Shown piece by piece: positions 36,935 through 45,307 of a stretch of 64,000 bases of DNA. The number at the start of each line of letters is the position of its first letter. The stretch's first letter is position 1. A program made the translations under genes and the position numbers. Below the pieces are notes generated by a model. The model was not told the origin of the DNA. It saw only the letters and a list, made by a program, of their open reading frames with translations, and searched no databases. Origin of the DNA: CAZAFN01 sp964484795 (GTDB lineage: Bacteria; Pseudomonadota; Alphaproteobacteria; Methylaequorales; Methylaequoraceae); contig CAZAFN010000001.1 of NCBI GenBank assembly GCA_964484795.1, forward strand, positions 1 to 64,000, written 5' to 3'.

Positions 36935-37714
36935 TTAAACCTTGATTTCAACTAAAACCGGAACATGGTCCGAAGGCTTTTTAAGTTCTCTCGTCTCAGA
37001 AATTATTTTTGCTTTCTTCAATTTAAGTCCTTTGTGGTTTGTAACCCAAATATGATCCAGTCTTCTTCCTCTATTGTTTTTTTTAAAATCTGGTGATCGA
37101 TAACTCCACCAAGTAAATAAATTCTCCGGAGGAAAAATTAATTGTCTTGTGGAATCTATTAGATTTCCTTTGTCTAGTATTTCCAAGAGTTTTTGCCTTT
37201 CAACTTTCGTATGACTTACTACATTTCTTAAGCTTTTATGCGACCACACATCGTCTTCGTATGGAGCAACATTGAAATCACCGCAAAATATGTTTTTTGA
37301 TTTTTTTTCTTTCTCTGAAAACTCTAAAAATTCATCTAAAAAATTAAGTTTATGTTTAAATTTTTTATTCAAAACTGGGTCTGGTTCATCACCTCCAGCT
37401 GGAATATATAACGAATGAATATTTACATCGTTAATTTCAATTTGAATATGCCTTCCATCATTTTTGTTGCAAAAATCAAATATTGAGACTTTATCTGGTT
37501 CAATTCTCGTCAATATTGCAACACCATTATATGAAGAAATTCCATTAAGGAAAATTTTATACCTGCATTTTTCAAACTCTGTGACAGGAAAAGAGTCATT
37601 GTTGACTTTTGTTTCTTGCAGACAAATTATCTCAGGCTTTTCCTTTTTTATGAGATCAAGTAGTTGTTGTTTTCTTACTCTAATAGAATTTACATTCCAG
37701 CTTAAAATCTTCAT
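36935..37714 (-). CDS. xth: Exodeoxyribonuclease III / AP endonuclease
   Basis: Cuts at abasic sites and removes 3' blocks in base excision repair. 259 residues. Motifs: WNVNSIRVR, CLQETK (metal Glu), CGDFNVAP, RRLDHIW and the final SDHVPV with the catalytic Asp-His. It starts directly on the base after the rho stop. Confidence 0.95.
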   Translation of the reverse strand: MKILSWNVNSIRVRKQQLLDLIKKEKPEIICLQETKVNNDSFPVTEFEKCRYKIFLNGISSYNGVAILTRIEPDKVSIFDFCNKNDGRHIQIEINDVNIHSLYIPAGGDEPDPVLNKKFKHKLNFLDEFLEFSEKEKKSKNIFCGDFNVAPYEDDVWSHKSLRNVVSHTKVERQKLLEILDKGNLIDSTRQLIFPPENLFTWWSYRSPDFKKNNRGRRLDHIWVTNHKGLKLKKAKIISETRELKKPSDHVPVLVEIKV

Positions 37715-38971
37715 TTATGAATTCATAGATTCAAAAAAATCAGAATTCGTCTTTGAGTTTTTAATTTTTTCAATTAGAAACTCCATCGAATCTGTGACTC
37801 CCATTGGCATAAGAATTTTTCTCAAAATCCACATTTTGGACAAATCTTCTTTGGAGACCAAAAGTTCTTCCTTTCTTGTTCCTGATTTTGTAACATCTAT
37901 TGAAGGAAAAACTCGTTTGTCAGACAGTTTTCTGTCGAGAATAATCTCCGAGTTCCCTGTTCCTTTAAATTCTTCAAAGATAACTTCATCCATTCTTGAT
38001 CCTGTATCAACTAAAGCTGTTCCAATGATTGTAAGCGATCCTCCCTCTTCAATGTTTCTTGCTGCTCCAAAAAATCTTTTGGGTCTTTGCAAAGCATTTG
38101 CATCTACACCACCGGTTAAAACCTTTCCAGAACTTGGCACCTGTGTATTGTATGCTCTTGCTAACCTCGTTATGGAGTCAAGTAAAATTACTACGTCTCT
38201 TTTATGCTCTACCAACCGTTTGGCTTTAGATATTACCATTTCAGAGACAGCCACGTGCCTTACAGCTGGTTCATCAAAGGTGGATGAAACAACTTCACCT
38301 TTTACTGACCTAATCATATCTGTAACTTCTTCTGGTCTCTCATCAATCAATAAAACTATCAGGTAAACCTCAGGATGATTTGTGGTGATTGAATGAGCAA
38401 TATTTTGGAGCATAACCGTTTTTCCTGTTCGTGGTGGGGCGACAATAAGTGCTCTTTGACCTTTTCCCAAAGGAGAAATTAAGTCCATTACTCTGTGAGT
38501 TATGTCTTTAACCATTGGGTCCTCAACTTCCATTTTTAATTTCTTATCTGGATACAATGGTGTCAAATTATCAAAATTAATTCTTTGTTTTGTTTTTTCT
38601 ACTGATTCAAAATTAATTTTTTCTATTTTCGTGATTGCAAAATATCTTTCAGATTCTCTCGGAGACCTCATTTCTCCTTCTACTGTATCCCCGCTTCTCA
38701 AGCTATTCTGCTTTATTTGACTTGGTGAAACATAAATATCATCTGGTCCTGGCAAATAGTTTGCGTCCGAAGACCTTAAAAAACCAAAGCCGTCTTGCAA
38801 AATTTCTAGAACGCCTTCTCCATAAATTGCATCTTTATTTAAAGCCATTTGCTTTAGTATTGAGAAAATCATATCTTGTTTTCTCAACGTTCCAGCATTT
38901 TCAATTTTTAGTTCTTCCGCTATTTTTAATAGTTCAGAAGCGTTTTTAGATTTTAGGTCTTTTAGATGCAT
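37715..38971 (-). CDS. rho: Transcription termination factor Rho
   Basis: Hexameric RNA helicase that ends transcription. 418 residues. N-terminal Rho-N helix-loop-helix (about 3-45), cold-shock type RNA-binding domain with GFGFLRS (about 50-120), P-loop APPRTGKT (178-185), Walker B VVILLDSITRLARAYN, and the R-loop GTGNSEIILDR. Upstream hemJ-hemH-hemE run on the same strand. Confidence 0.97.
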   Translation of the reverse strand: MHLKDLKSKNASELLKIAEELKIENAGTLRKQDMIFSILKQMALNKDAIYGEGVLEILQDGFGFLRSSDANYLPGPDDIYVSPSQIKQNSLRSGDTVEGEMRSPRESERYFAITKIEKINFESVEKTKQRINFDNLTPLYPDKKLKMEVEDPMVKDITHRVMDLISPLGKGQRALIVAPPRTGKTVMLQNIAHSITTNHPEVYLIVLLIDERPEEVTDMIRSVKGEVVSSTFDEPAVRHVAVSEMVISKAKRLVEHKRDVVILLDSITRLARAYNTQVPSSGKVLTGGVDANALQRPKRFFGAARNIEEGGSLTIIGTALVDTGSRMDEVIFEEFKGTGNSEIILDRKLSDKRVFPSIDVTKSGTRKEELLVSKEDLSKMWILRKILMPMGVTDSMEFLIEKIKNSKTNSDFFESMNS

Positions 38972-39032
38972 AATATTGGGAGAATTATAAAATTCGACTG
39001 AACTTGCTTTATAGTTTATGCAACAGGGTTTG

Positions 39033-39473
39033 TCAATTCATTGGTTTAAAAACCACTAAAAAAACTATAATTATAAATAGTAATGTTGGAACTTCATTGA
39101 TAAGTCTGTAAAAATGTTCGCTCCTTATATTTTCTTTATTCTCAAATTTTTTTCTTATACTAGCACAATACATATGAAATACAGACAAAAGACTCACACA
39201 TACAAATTTAAAGTAAAACCAAATCGAAGTCATTTCCCCTATATGAATTACCAATAACATTCCAAAAAACCATGTTAATAAAAACGATGGGTTCATTATG
39301 TATCTTAACAATTTTTTTTCCATAAGAAGAAATGTATCGTATTCCTTTGAGTTAACATCTGACTTTGAATGGTAAACAAAAATCCTTGGGAGATAGAACA
39401 ACCCTGCCATCCATGTCGTTACAAATATGATATGGAGTGATTTTATAATTTTAAAGTATATTATTTCATCCAC
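39033..39473 (-). CDS. hemJ: Protoporphyrinogen IX oxidase HemJ
   Basis: Membrane enzyme of haem synthesis that oxidises protoporphyrinogen. 146 residues with four membrane segments. Conserved SLHIIFVTTWMAGLFYLPRIFVYH near the start (about 11-35) contains the haem-ligand type His; a Lys/Arg-rich loop and RLINEVPTLLFI follow. Overlaps hemH by 13 bp. Confidence 0.93.
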   Translation of the reverse strand: MDEIIYFKIIKSLHIIFVTTWMAGLFYLPRIFVYHSKSDVNSKEYDTFLLMEKKLLRYIMNPSFLLTWFFGMLLVIHIGEMTSIWFYFKFVCVSLLSVFHMYCASIRKKFENKENIRSEHFYRLINEVPTLLFIIIVFLVVFKPMN

Positions 39474-40480
39474 CCTAAAGTTTCTCTTCTTGTAATTCTT
39501 TCTATCATATTAATTGAAGTTTCTGAATCGTTGAGACAATCTATATAGTGAAATTCTTTTCCTCCCATTTCTAAAAAATCTTCTTTTCCTTGAATTTTTA
39601 TCTCCTCCAATGTTTCAAGACAATCTACAGCAAAACCTGGGGCAATAATGCACATATTTTTTTCATTATTATTTATTGTTTCTTCAAACTTTTCTGCCAT
39701 ATATGGACGCAACCATTCTTGTGGACCGAATCTTGATTGAAAAGAAATTTGAAATTCTATCTTTTCTTTTCTAAATCTCTCATTTAATAATCGGACTGTT
39801 TTGGCACAATGGCAGTGGTAGGGATCTCCTTTTAAAAAATATTTACGCGGGATTCCATGAAATGAACACAAAATTTTTTTGGGTTTTGTTTTTAAATTTT
39901 TTAATTTTTTCCTTATGTGAAGGGCTAATGCATTTATATACAGATTATCATCAAAATATGGTGGACAAAATCTAATGGTTGGCTGCCATCTCATTTTTTT
40001 CAGAACCTGAAAGACCCTATCAATGACAGATGCCGTTGTTGTTGCAGAATATTGCGGATACAATGGAACAACAAGAATTTTTACACATCCACTTTTAAAA
40101 AGACTTTTTAATCCTATGTCAATTGACGGGTTTCCGTAGTTCATCGCAAATTTTACAAGAACTCTTTTTTTATTAAACCTTTTTTGGAGTTTATTTTTTA
40201 TATTTTTCGAAAAAACACGAAGCGGTGAATCTTTTTTTTCTTTATTCCAAATCTTCTTATATAATTTTCCTGATCTATATGGTCTAGAAACTAATATAAA
40301 CAAATAAAGAATTGGATACCACAGTACTCGAGGAAGCTCAATTATTCTTCTGTCACTTAAAAACTCTCTTAAATATCGCCACATAGAAAAATAATCTGTT
40401 CCATCTGGTGTTCCTAAATTAACAAGTAATACACCAACTTTTTTTTCTGGTATATTTATATGATTAGTTGGTTTCATCAA
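39461..40480 (-). CDS. hemH: Ferrochelatase
   Basis: Inserts iron into protoporphyrin IX. 339 residues. VLLVNLGTPDGTDYFSMWRYLREFL N-terminal signature (about 18-42), the FSFHGIPRKY-type motif (LCSFHGIPRKYF) with the catalytic His, and VDCLETLEEI. Between hemJ and hemE with overlaps on both sides, so one operon. Confidence 0.95.
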   Translation of the reverse strand: MMKPTNHINIPEKKVGVLLVNLGTPDGTDYFSMWRYLREFLSDRRIIELPRVLWYPILYLFILVSRPYRSGKLYKKIWNKEKKDSPLRVFSKNIKNKLQKRFNKKRVLVKFAMNYGNPSIDIGLKSLFKSGCVKILVVPLYPQYSATTTASVIDRVFQVLKKMRWQPTIRFCPPYFDDNLYINALALHIRKKLKNLKTKPKKILCSFHGIPRKYFLKGDPYHCHCAKTVRLLNERFRKEKIEFQISFQSRFGPQEWLRPYMAEKFEETINNNEKNMCIIAPGFAVDCLETLEEIKIQGKEDFLEMGGKEFHYIDCLNDSETSINMIERITRRETLGWMK

Positions 40481-41483
40481 ATTCCCTGACTAATTCTATT
40501 GTTCTTTCTATGTTTTCTGGTGGTGTTGAAGGTAAAACTCCGTGAGATAAATTAAAAATATGTAGATTGTTTTTAAACCTTTGCATACAATTTCTTATTT
40601 CTTGCTCCATTTTATCTCCTCCTTCCAATAAAGATTTCGGACTTAAATTTCCTTGAAGTATAATTTTTTTTCTTTCTGATATTCCTACTAGTTCTTGTGG
40701 AAATTTTTCATCTAAAGATATTGCATCACATTCTACATAATTTATAAAATCTACAAGCTTTCCTCCAGATCCTCTAGGAAAAAAAATCACTGGCGTTTGT
40801 GGAAACTCCTTTTTTATCTCTTCATAGATCCTTTTACTTGGTTTCATTACATACTCTTCATAATTTTCCATATCTAGCAAACCAGCCCAGGAATCAAAGA
40901 CCTGAATAACATCAGCTCCTGATAAAATTTGCAATCTTAGATATTCTATAGATACTTCTGTTAATAAATCAATTAATTCATCCATCTCTTCTCTCTGAGA
41001 TGACAGAAATCTTCTAATCTTTAAATGTTCTGTTGAAGTTCCTCCTTCTATCATATAAGTAAGAACCGTGAACGGACCACCACAAAAACCAATTAATCTT
41101 TTGTTTTTTTTCTCTTCTTTCAATATTTGCAATGTTTCAAATACAGGCTTCAATTTAATCATAATGTTTTTTAAACTAGAATATTTTAAATCCTTTTTTG
41201 AATTAATGATGTTCAGAACTGGACCTATTTTTTCCTTAAAAGTTACTTTTTGGTCTAATGCAAATGGTATAACCAAGATATCGGAAAATAGGATAATAAA
41301 ATCCAGATCAAATCGCTTGATAGGTTGTAGAGATATTTCTGATGCAATCGTAGGAGAAAAACACATATCTAAAAAGTTTTCGTATTTTTTTCGTATTTTT
41401 TTATATTCTGGAAGATATCTTCCTGCTTGTCGCATAAACCAAATAGGAGTTTTGATTTTTTGTGGTCGTTTTAAAATATCCAT
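40464..41483 (-). CDS. hemE: Uroporphyrinogen decarboxylase
   Basis: Converts uroporphyrinogen III to coproporphyrinogen III. 339 residues. Signature PIWFMRQAGRYLPEYK (about 14-29), FSDILVIP with the substrate-binding Asp, GFCGGPFTVLTYMIEG, and LSHGVLPSTPPEN. First gene of the haem operon. It borders the oriC candidate, the same position hemE takes next to the origin in Caulobacter and Rickettsia. Confidence 0.96.
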   Translation of the reverse strand: MDILKRPQKIKTPIWFMRQAGRYLPEYKKIRKKYENFLDMCFSPTIASEISLQPIKRFDLDFIILFSDILVIPFALDQKVTFKEKIGPVLNIINSKKDLKYSSLKNIMIKLKPVFETLQILKEEKKNKRLIGFCGGPFTVLTYMIEGGTSTEHLKIRRFLSSQREEMDELIDLLTEVSIEYLRLQILSGADVIQVFDSWAGLLDMENYEEYVMKPSKRIYEEIKKEFPQTPVIFFPRGSGGKLVDFINYVECDAISLDEKFPQELVGISERKKIILQGNLSPKSLLEGGDKMEQEIRNCMQRFKNNLHIFNLSHGVLPSTPPENIERTIELVREFDETN

Positions 41484-41784
41484 ATCCTAACTACTACTAT
41501 ATAATATATAAGGTTGTTGTTGTTGTTGTAAAATGAAAATCGGTTATAACTTTTTTTAAACAAATCATTAACAGCATTATAAATAATAACTATGTGAAAG
41601 AAATGTTAAAACTTATATGAAACTCTTAATCTGCAACTATTTCTATGTTAAGAAAATGTAAAGGATTAAGTGAATAAATTTGGTAGTTAGTTATTAACAT
41701 AAATAACATGTTGGCAAAAAATTAAAAAAAAAAGAATGATGTGAAAAGGTAACCAATTATATGGAAAAGACCAATTTATCCACA
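41484..41784. other. Candidate chromosomal replication origin (oriC)
   Basis: Divergent gap of 277 bp between hemE and maf, one of the most AT-rich stretches seen. It contains a GTT tract (41513..41529), an inverted repeat GTTATT/AATAAC (41690..41707) and AGTGAATAA (41669..41677, one mismatch from a DnaA box). A consensus DnaA box TTATCCACA lies at 41776..41784, just inside maf. Position next to hemE is where alphaproteobacterial origins are known. Few boxes are visible, so this is a candidate, not proof. Confidence 0.5.
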
Positions 41785-42372
41785 AAAAATTTACAAGTAA
41801 TTCTAGCATCATCCAGCCAGACGAGAGTAAAACAAATAAAAAAAATCTTCAAAACAGCAATTGTAACGAATCATTTAGTAAATGAAGAAAAAGTCAAGAA
41901 TGAAAACAATGAACTGTCTCCAGAAAAACTGGTTGTGCTAATAGCAAAATTGAAAGCCGAGTCATTAATGCACAAATATCAAGAAGAGCTCATAATCGGT
42001 TCAGATCAACTTTTGGTTTTTAGAAGAAAGATTATAAGCAAACCAAAATCACTAAAAGAGGCGCAAAAAAACTTGTCACGAATTTCTGGCAAAGAACACA
42101 CTCTGTTAAGTTCTGTATATGTCATTAAGCGGAAAAGACATTATTTCAACGAGGTGAAAAAAGCTAGAATATTTTTTAAATTATTGACAGAAGACGAGAT
42201 AGAGGAGTATGTAGAAAAAAATAAAAAAACTGTTCTGAGCACAGTGGGTTCGTATAAAATAGAAGAAAATCAAAAATATAATTTTGTTAAGGTTTTGAGC
42301 GGGGATATGGAAACAATTTTAGGTTTTCCAGTTAAAAGTTTGATTGAAAAAATAAATCAGGAAAAAAAATGA
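41761..42372 (+). CDS. maf: Maf-family nucleotide pyrophosphatase
   Basis: Nucleoside triphosphate pyrophosphatase that removes non-canonical nucleotides. 203 residues. VILASSSQTRVKQIKK at the start, the LIIGSDQLLVF motif with the catalytic Asp, SRISGKEHTLLSSV, and ETILGFPV. In relatives a gene of the RP001 (PpsR-like) family stands between the origin and maf; it is absent here. Overlaps the aroE start by 4 bp. Confidence 0.92.
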   Translation: MEKTNLSTKNLQVILASSSQTRVKQIKKIFKTAIVTNHLVNEEKVKNENNELSPEKLVVLIAKLKAESLMHKYQEELIIGSDQLLVFRRKIISKPKSLKEAQKNLSRISGKEHTLLSSVYVIKRKRHYFNEVKKARIFFKLLTEDEIEEYVEKNKKTVLSTVGSYKIEENQKYNFVKVLSGDMETILGFPVKSLIEKINQEKK

Positions 42373-43192
42373 AAATTCTGGTTATAGGAAAACCAATAAA
42401 GCATTCGAAATCACCGCAAATACACAATTTTTGGTTAAAAAAAAAAAAATTAATTTAGTTTATGAAAAAAAAGAAGTTAACGAAAATGAACTTCACCAAA
42501 TAGTAAATGATGTAAGAGAAGAAAGAATACACGGGCTCAATGTAACTCTACCATACAAGCAAAAAATTATGGAATTTGTGGATGAGATTGACATCTCAGC
42601 TAAAAATAGTTTTGCAGTTAATACAATATATAAAAGAAAGGAAAAGGTCATTGGAGCAAATACAGACGGAAAAGGTTTGGTGGATTATTTAATTAAGGAT
42701 GAGAATATAAGCTTATTAGGAAAGAATGTTTTATTAATTGGTGCCGGAGGCGCAACCTATGGAATTGTTTCCGAACTAATAAAACAAAGATTAAAAAGAA
42801 TAGAAATAGCCAACAGAACAGAAGCCAACGCTAACAAACTAATTAAAGACTTCAATTTTTCTCAGACCCCAATTATCTACAAAAAGTGGGTTCCAATAAA
42901 ACCATCTCCGAAAACTGACTTAATTATCAATTGCTCTTCATTTGGGATGCAAAAGAAGGAACTTATAGAAATAAATTATAATACTCTTAAAAAAGAGACT
43001 TTAATCCTTGATATAATCTACAATCCACTAGAGACAGAATTTTTAAAGGAATCAAGGCAATATGGCTTCAAAACCTTCAATGGAATAGGAATGTTGATAA
43101 GGCAAGCCGCCATTGCCTTTAATCTTTGGTTTGATATAGATTTAAGTTTAGAAGACATAACGAAAGCAAGAGACATTTTACAAGAAGTATGA
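42369..43192 (+). pseudogene. aroE: Shikimate dehydrogenase, reading frame broken at an A13 run
   Basis: Chorismate-pathway enzyme reducing 3-dehydroshikimate. The first frame starts at ATG 42369 (overlapping maf) with KILVIGKPIKHSKSPQIHNF, the substrate-binding SKSP motif. It then hits 13 consecutive A (42437..42449) and stops at 42457..42459. The rest of the protein continues in another frame from about 42431: NVTLPYKQK with the catalytic Lys, NTDGKGL, the NADP motif GAGGATYGI, and NGIGMLIRQAA. Fourteen or eleven A would restore the frame. Everything else is intact, so sequencing error or slippage is more likely than decay. ATGA overlap with coaE. Confidence 0.85.
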
Positions 43193-43782
43193 AGAAAATA
43201 GCAATCACTGGAAAAATTGGTTCAGGAAAAACTACTTTATCCAAAATCATAAAATCACTTGGATACAAAGTATTTGAATCGGACGAAATAGTTAAAAGCC
43301 TATTAAAGACAGACCTAGTAAAAAAAGAATTAATTAAAAATTTTTCAAAAAAAATAAAAAACCTTTTCCGCAATGATGACGAAGTTAATTTAAAAAAATT
43401 AAGCGATTATGTCTTCTCTGAAAAAAAAGAATTAGAACAATTAGAAAAAATCATTCATCCCTTGATTAAAAAAAGAAAGGAGGTTTTTTTAAAAAAAAAT
43501 TGCAAAGACACGCTTCTTTTTTTTGATATTCCACTTTTATTTGAAAAAAAAATGCATAAGAACTTTGACTATATAATTTACGCATATGTAAAAAGTTCAA
43601 TTCAAAAGAAAAGAGTCTTAAAAAGAAAAAATATGAATGAAAAAAAATTATCTAACATTTTAAAAATTCAAAGCCACAATTGTGTAGACTTGCAAAAATT
43701 TATTTCACTAAAAATAGATACAGAAAATGATAGAAATTTACTAAAAAAAAAAATTAAAGATTTTTTACAACAAACAGAATAG
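43189..43782 (+). CDS. coaE: Dephospho-CoA kinase
   Basis: Last step of coenzyme A synthesis. 197 residues. P-loop GKIGSGKTT (8-16), SDEIVKSLL, and LFFDIPLLFEKK with the catalytic-region Asp. Very Lys-rich. Followed by convergent holA rather than dnaQ, which usually comes next in alphaproteobacteria. Confidence 0.92.
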   Translation: MKKIAITGKIGSGKTTLSKIIKSLGYKVFESDEIVKSLLKTDLVKKELIKNFSKKIKNLFRNDDEVNLKKLSDYVFSEKKELEQLEKIIHPLIKKRKEVFLKKNCKDTLLFFDIPLLFEKKMHKNFDYIIYAYVKSSIQKKRVLKRKNMNEKKLSNILKIQSHNCVDLQKFISLKIDTENDRNLLKKKIKDFLQQTE

Positions 43783-43799
43783 GAAACACACAAAATTTC

Positions 43800-44816
43800 T
43801 TAATCCGCTTTCATTAAAATTTTCAACATTAAAAACATCAGATTGTTTTTAGCGGAAGCAAAGCCATTTATAAAAAGATTTTGACAAAAATACAATTTTT
43901 TCAACGTAGATAAAATTTCGCTCTCTGTCCATCGACGAACCTGAAAATCAAATTCTTTCTTAAATTTGAAGAATATTGGCGGTCTTAAATTTTTAATTGC
44001 CTCATCAAACGAGAGCCCGTTTGCAAGTTTGTTCTTTATTATTAAAATTTTAAATAAGTGCTCAGATAAAAAACTTATTATCTTTACTTCATTGTTTTGG
44101 AAAGCCGTAAATTTATCATAATTTTCTAAGAATTTTTTTTTTTTACCAGAAACTATGGAATATAAAAAACTATTGTCATCAAAGAAGGCGGTTTTCGAGA
44201 TCATTTGAGAAAAACTTTTGATTGACCCTTTATCTGAATTTTTTATTAGTACAATTATTTTCTCTAGCTCGTTTTCAATCTCTAATCTTTCATTACCTAG
44301 TATCTGTGCTAGATCTATTAATTCTTCAGTTTTAACTTCAACATTTTCGTGTTTAAAAAAATTTGAAATAATTTCTTTTTTTTCTTGAAGACTTTCTTCA
44401 TAACAAGGAATGGTTATCAAATCTGGGCTCTGTTCAAAAAAATTTCTTATTTGAGACTTCTTTTCGAGTGGACCAGATTTGAAGATTAAAACCAAAGATT
44501 TAATTTTATAATTTTTTAATGATTGTACGATTTCTTTGTTTAACTTTACATTGTCCAAAGATATTATTAATGCAGTAGAGTTTCCAAAAAGATCAACTTG
44601 ATCGTACTTGGAAAGTATTTCGAGGAAACTTTCTTTTGTTAAATCTGTTGTGGAAAAATGCAAGAAACTGAGATTGGGGTCTTTCTTTTTAATTTCAAAA
44701 ACCAAATTTTTGCTGAAGACCTCAACTTTACCAAAGTTTGGTCCATAAAATAAATATAAATTTTCCCCGGAATATTTTTCAATGCTATTTTTAAAATTAA
44801 AAAACTTTACAATCAC
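43800..44816 (-). CDS. holA: DNA polymerase III delta subunit
   Basis: Clamp-loader subunit that opens the beta clamp. 338 residues, near the usual length. NLYLFYGPNFGKVEVF at the N-terminus, LEIENELEKIIVLI and RPPIFFKFKKEFDFQVRRW are typical of the alphaproteobacterial form. GTG start overlapping the lptE stop (GTGA). Order leuS-lptE-holA is as in relatives. Confidence 0.88.
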   Translation of the reverse strand: MIVKFFNFKNSIEKYSGENLYLFYGPNFGKVEVFSKNLVFEIKKKDPNLSFLHFSTTDLTKESFLEILSKYDQVDLFGNSTALIISLDNVKLNKEIVQSLKNYKIKSLVLIFKSGPLEKKSQIRNFFEQSPDLITIPCYEESLQEKKEIISNFFKHENVEVKTEELIDLAQILGNERLEIENELEKIIVLIKNSDKGSIKSFSQMISKTAFFDDNSFLYSIVSGKKKKFLENYDKFTAFQNNEVKIISFLSEHLFKILIIKNKLANGLSFDEAIKNLRPPIFFKFKKEFDFQVRRWTESEILSTLKKLYFCQNLFINGFASAKNNLMFLMLKILMKAD

Positions 44817-45307
44817 TTCAAATTTTTTCTGTTGGATTTTTCTGAAATAATTATGTTTGAAAGGTTTTCTGAAAGAGATGAAATCAATTTCTGGGATGCA
44901 TCTTCTAGGGAAACAATATTTGAATAACTATTTGATGAAATATTATAACTTGCTTTTTTTGTTAAATTTCCTGAGGACAATAAACTTGATTGATCATAAA
45001 AAGCATAATTAACATTGTAAATTAACATTTGTCCATAGGTATGTAGGTCCTTATTAATACCAAGACCTGAAGATGTCTTTTCAATAGAAACGACTAATTT
45101 TAGGCTTGATGGTTTCAAAGACCTATAGTTTATTTTTTCATTTAGAAGTAGTTTCATCAAAGAAACATCATTTTCATATTTTTCCTTCGATTTGACAAAA
45201 ATATTAATTTTTTGACCTGAAATTTTTTTTTGATATAGAGGTTTGTATGAGCAGCTTAATGTAAAAAGGAAAATTATTAGTATGTTGAAAAATAGAAATT
45301 TTTTCAT
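44813..45307 (-). CDS. lptE: LPS-assembly lipoprotein LptE
   Basis: Outer-membrane lipoprotein that plugs the LptD barrel for lipopolysaccharide export. 164 residues. Signal peptide with lipobox FTLSC (Cys19) followed by SYKPLYQKK, the common GF.P.Y-like N-terminus of LptE. Sequence is weakly conserved, so the call leans on the conserved leuS-lptE-holA order. ATGA overlap with leuS. Confidence 0.82.
   Translation of the reverse strand: MKKFLFFNILIIFLFTLSCSYKPLYQKKISGQKINIFVKSKEKYENDVSLMKLLLNEKINYRSLKPSSLKLVVSIEKTSSGLGINKDLHTYGQMLIYNVNYAFYDQSSLLSSGNLTKKASYNISSNSYSNIVSLEDASQKLISSLSENLSNIIISEKSNRKNLK

Noticed and set aside
41513..41529. GTT tract as a CRISPR or variable tandem repeat
   Set aside because: Five triplets only, no spacers; described as part of the origin candidate.
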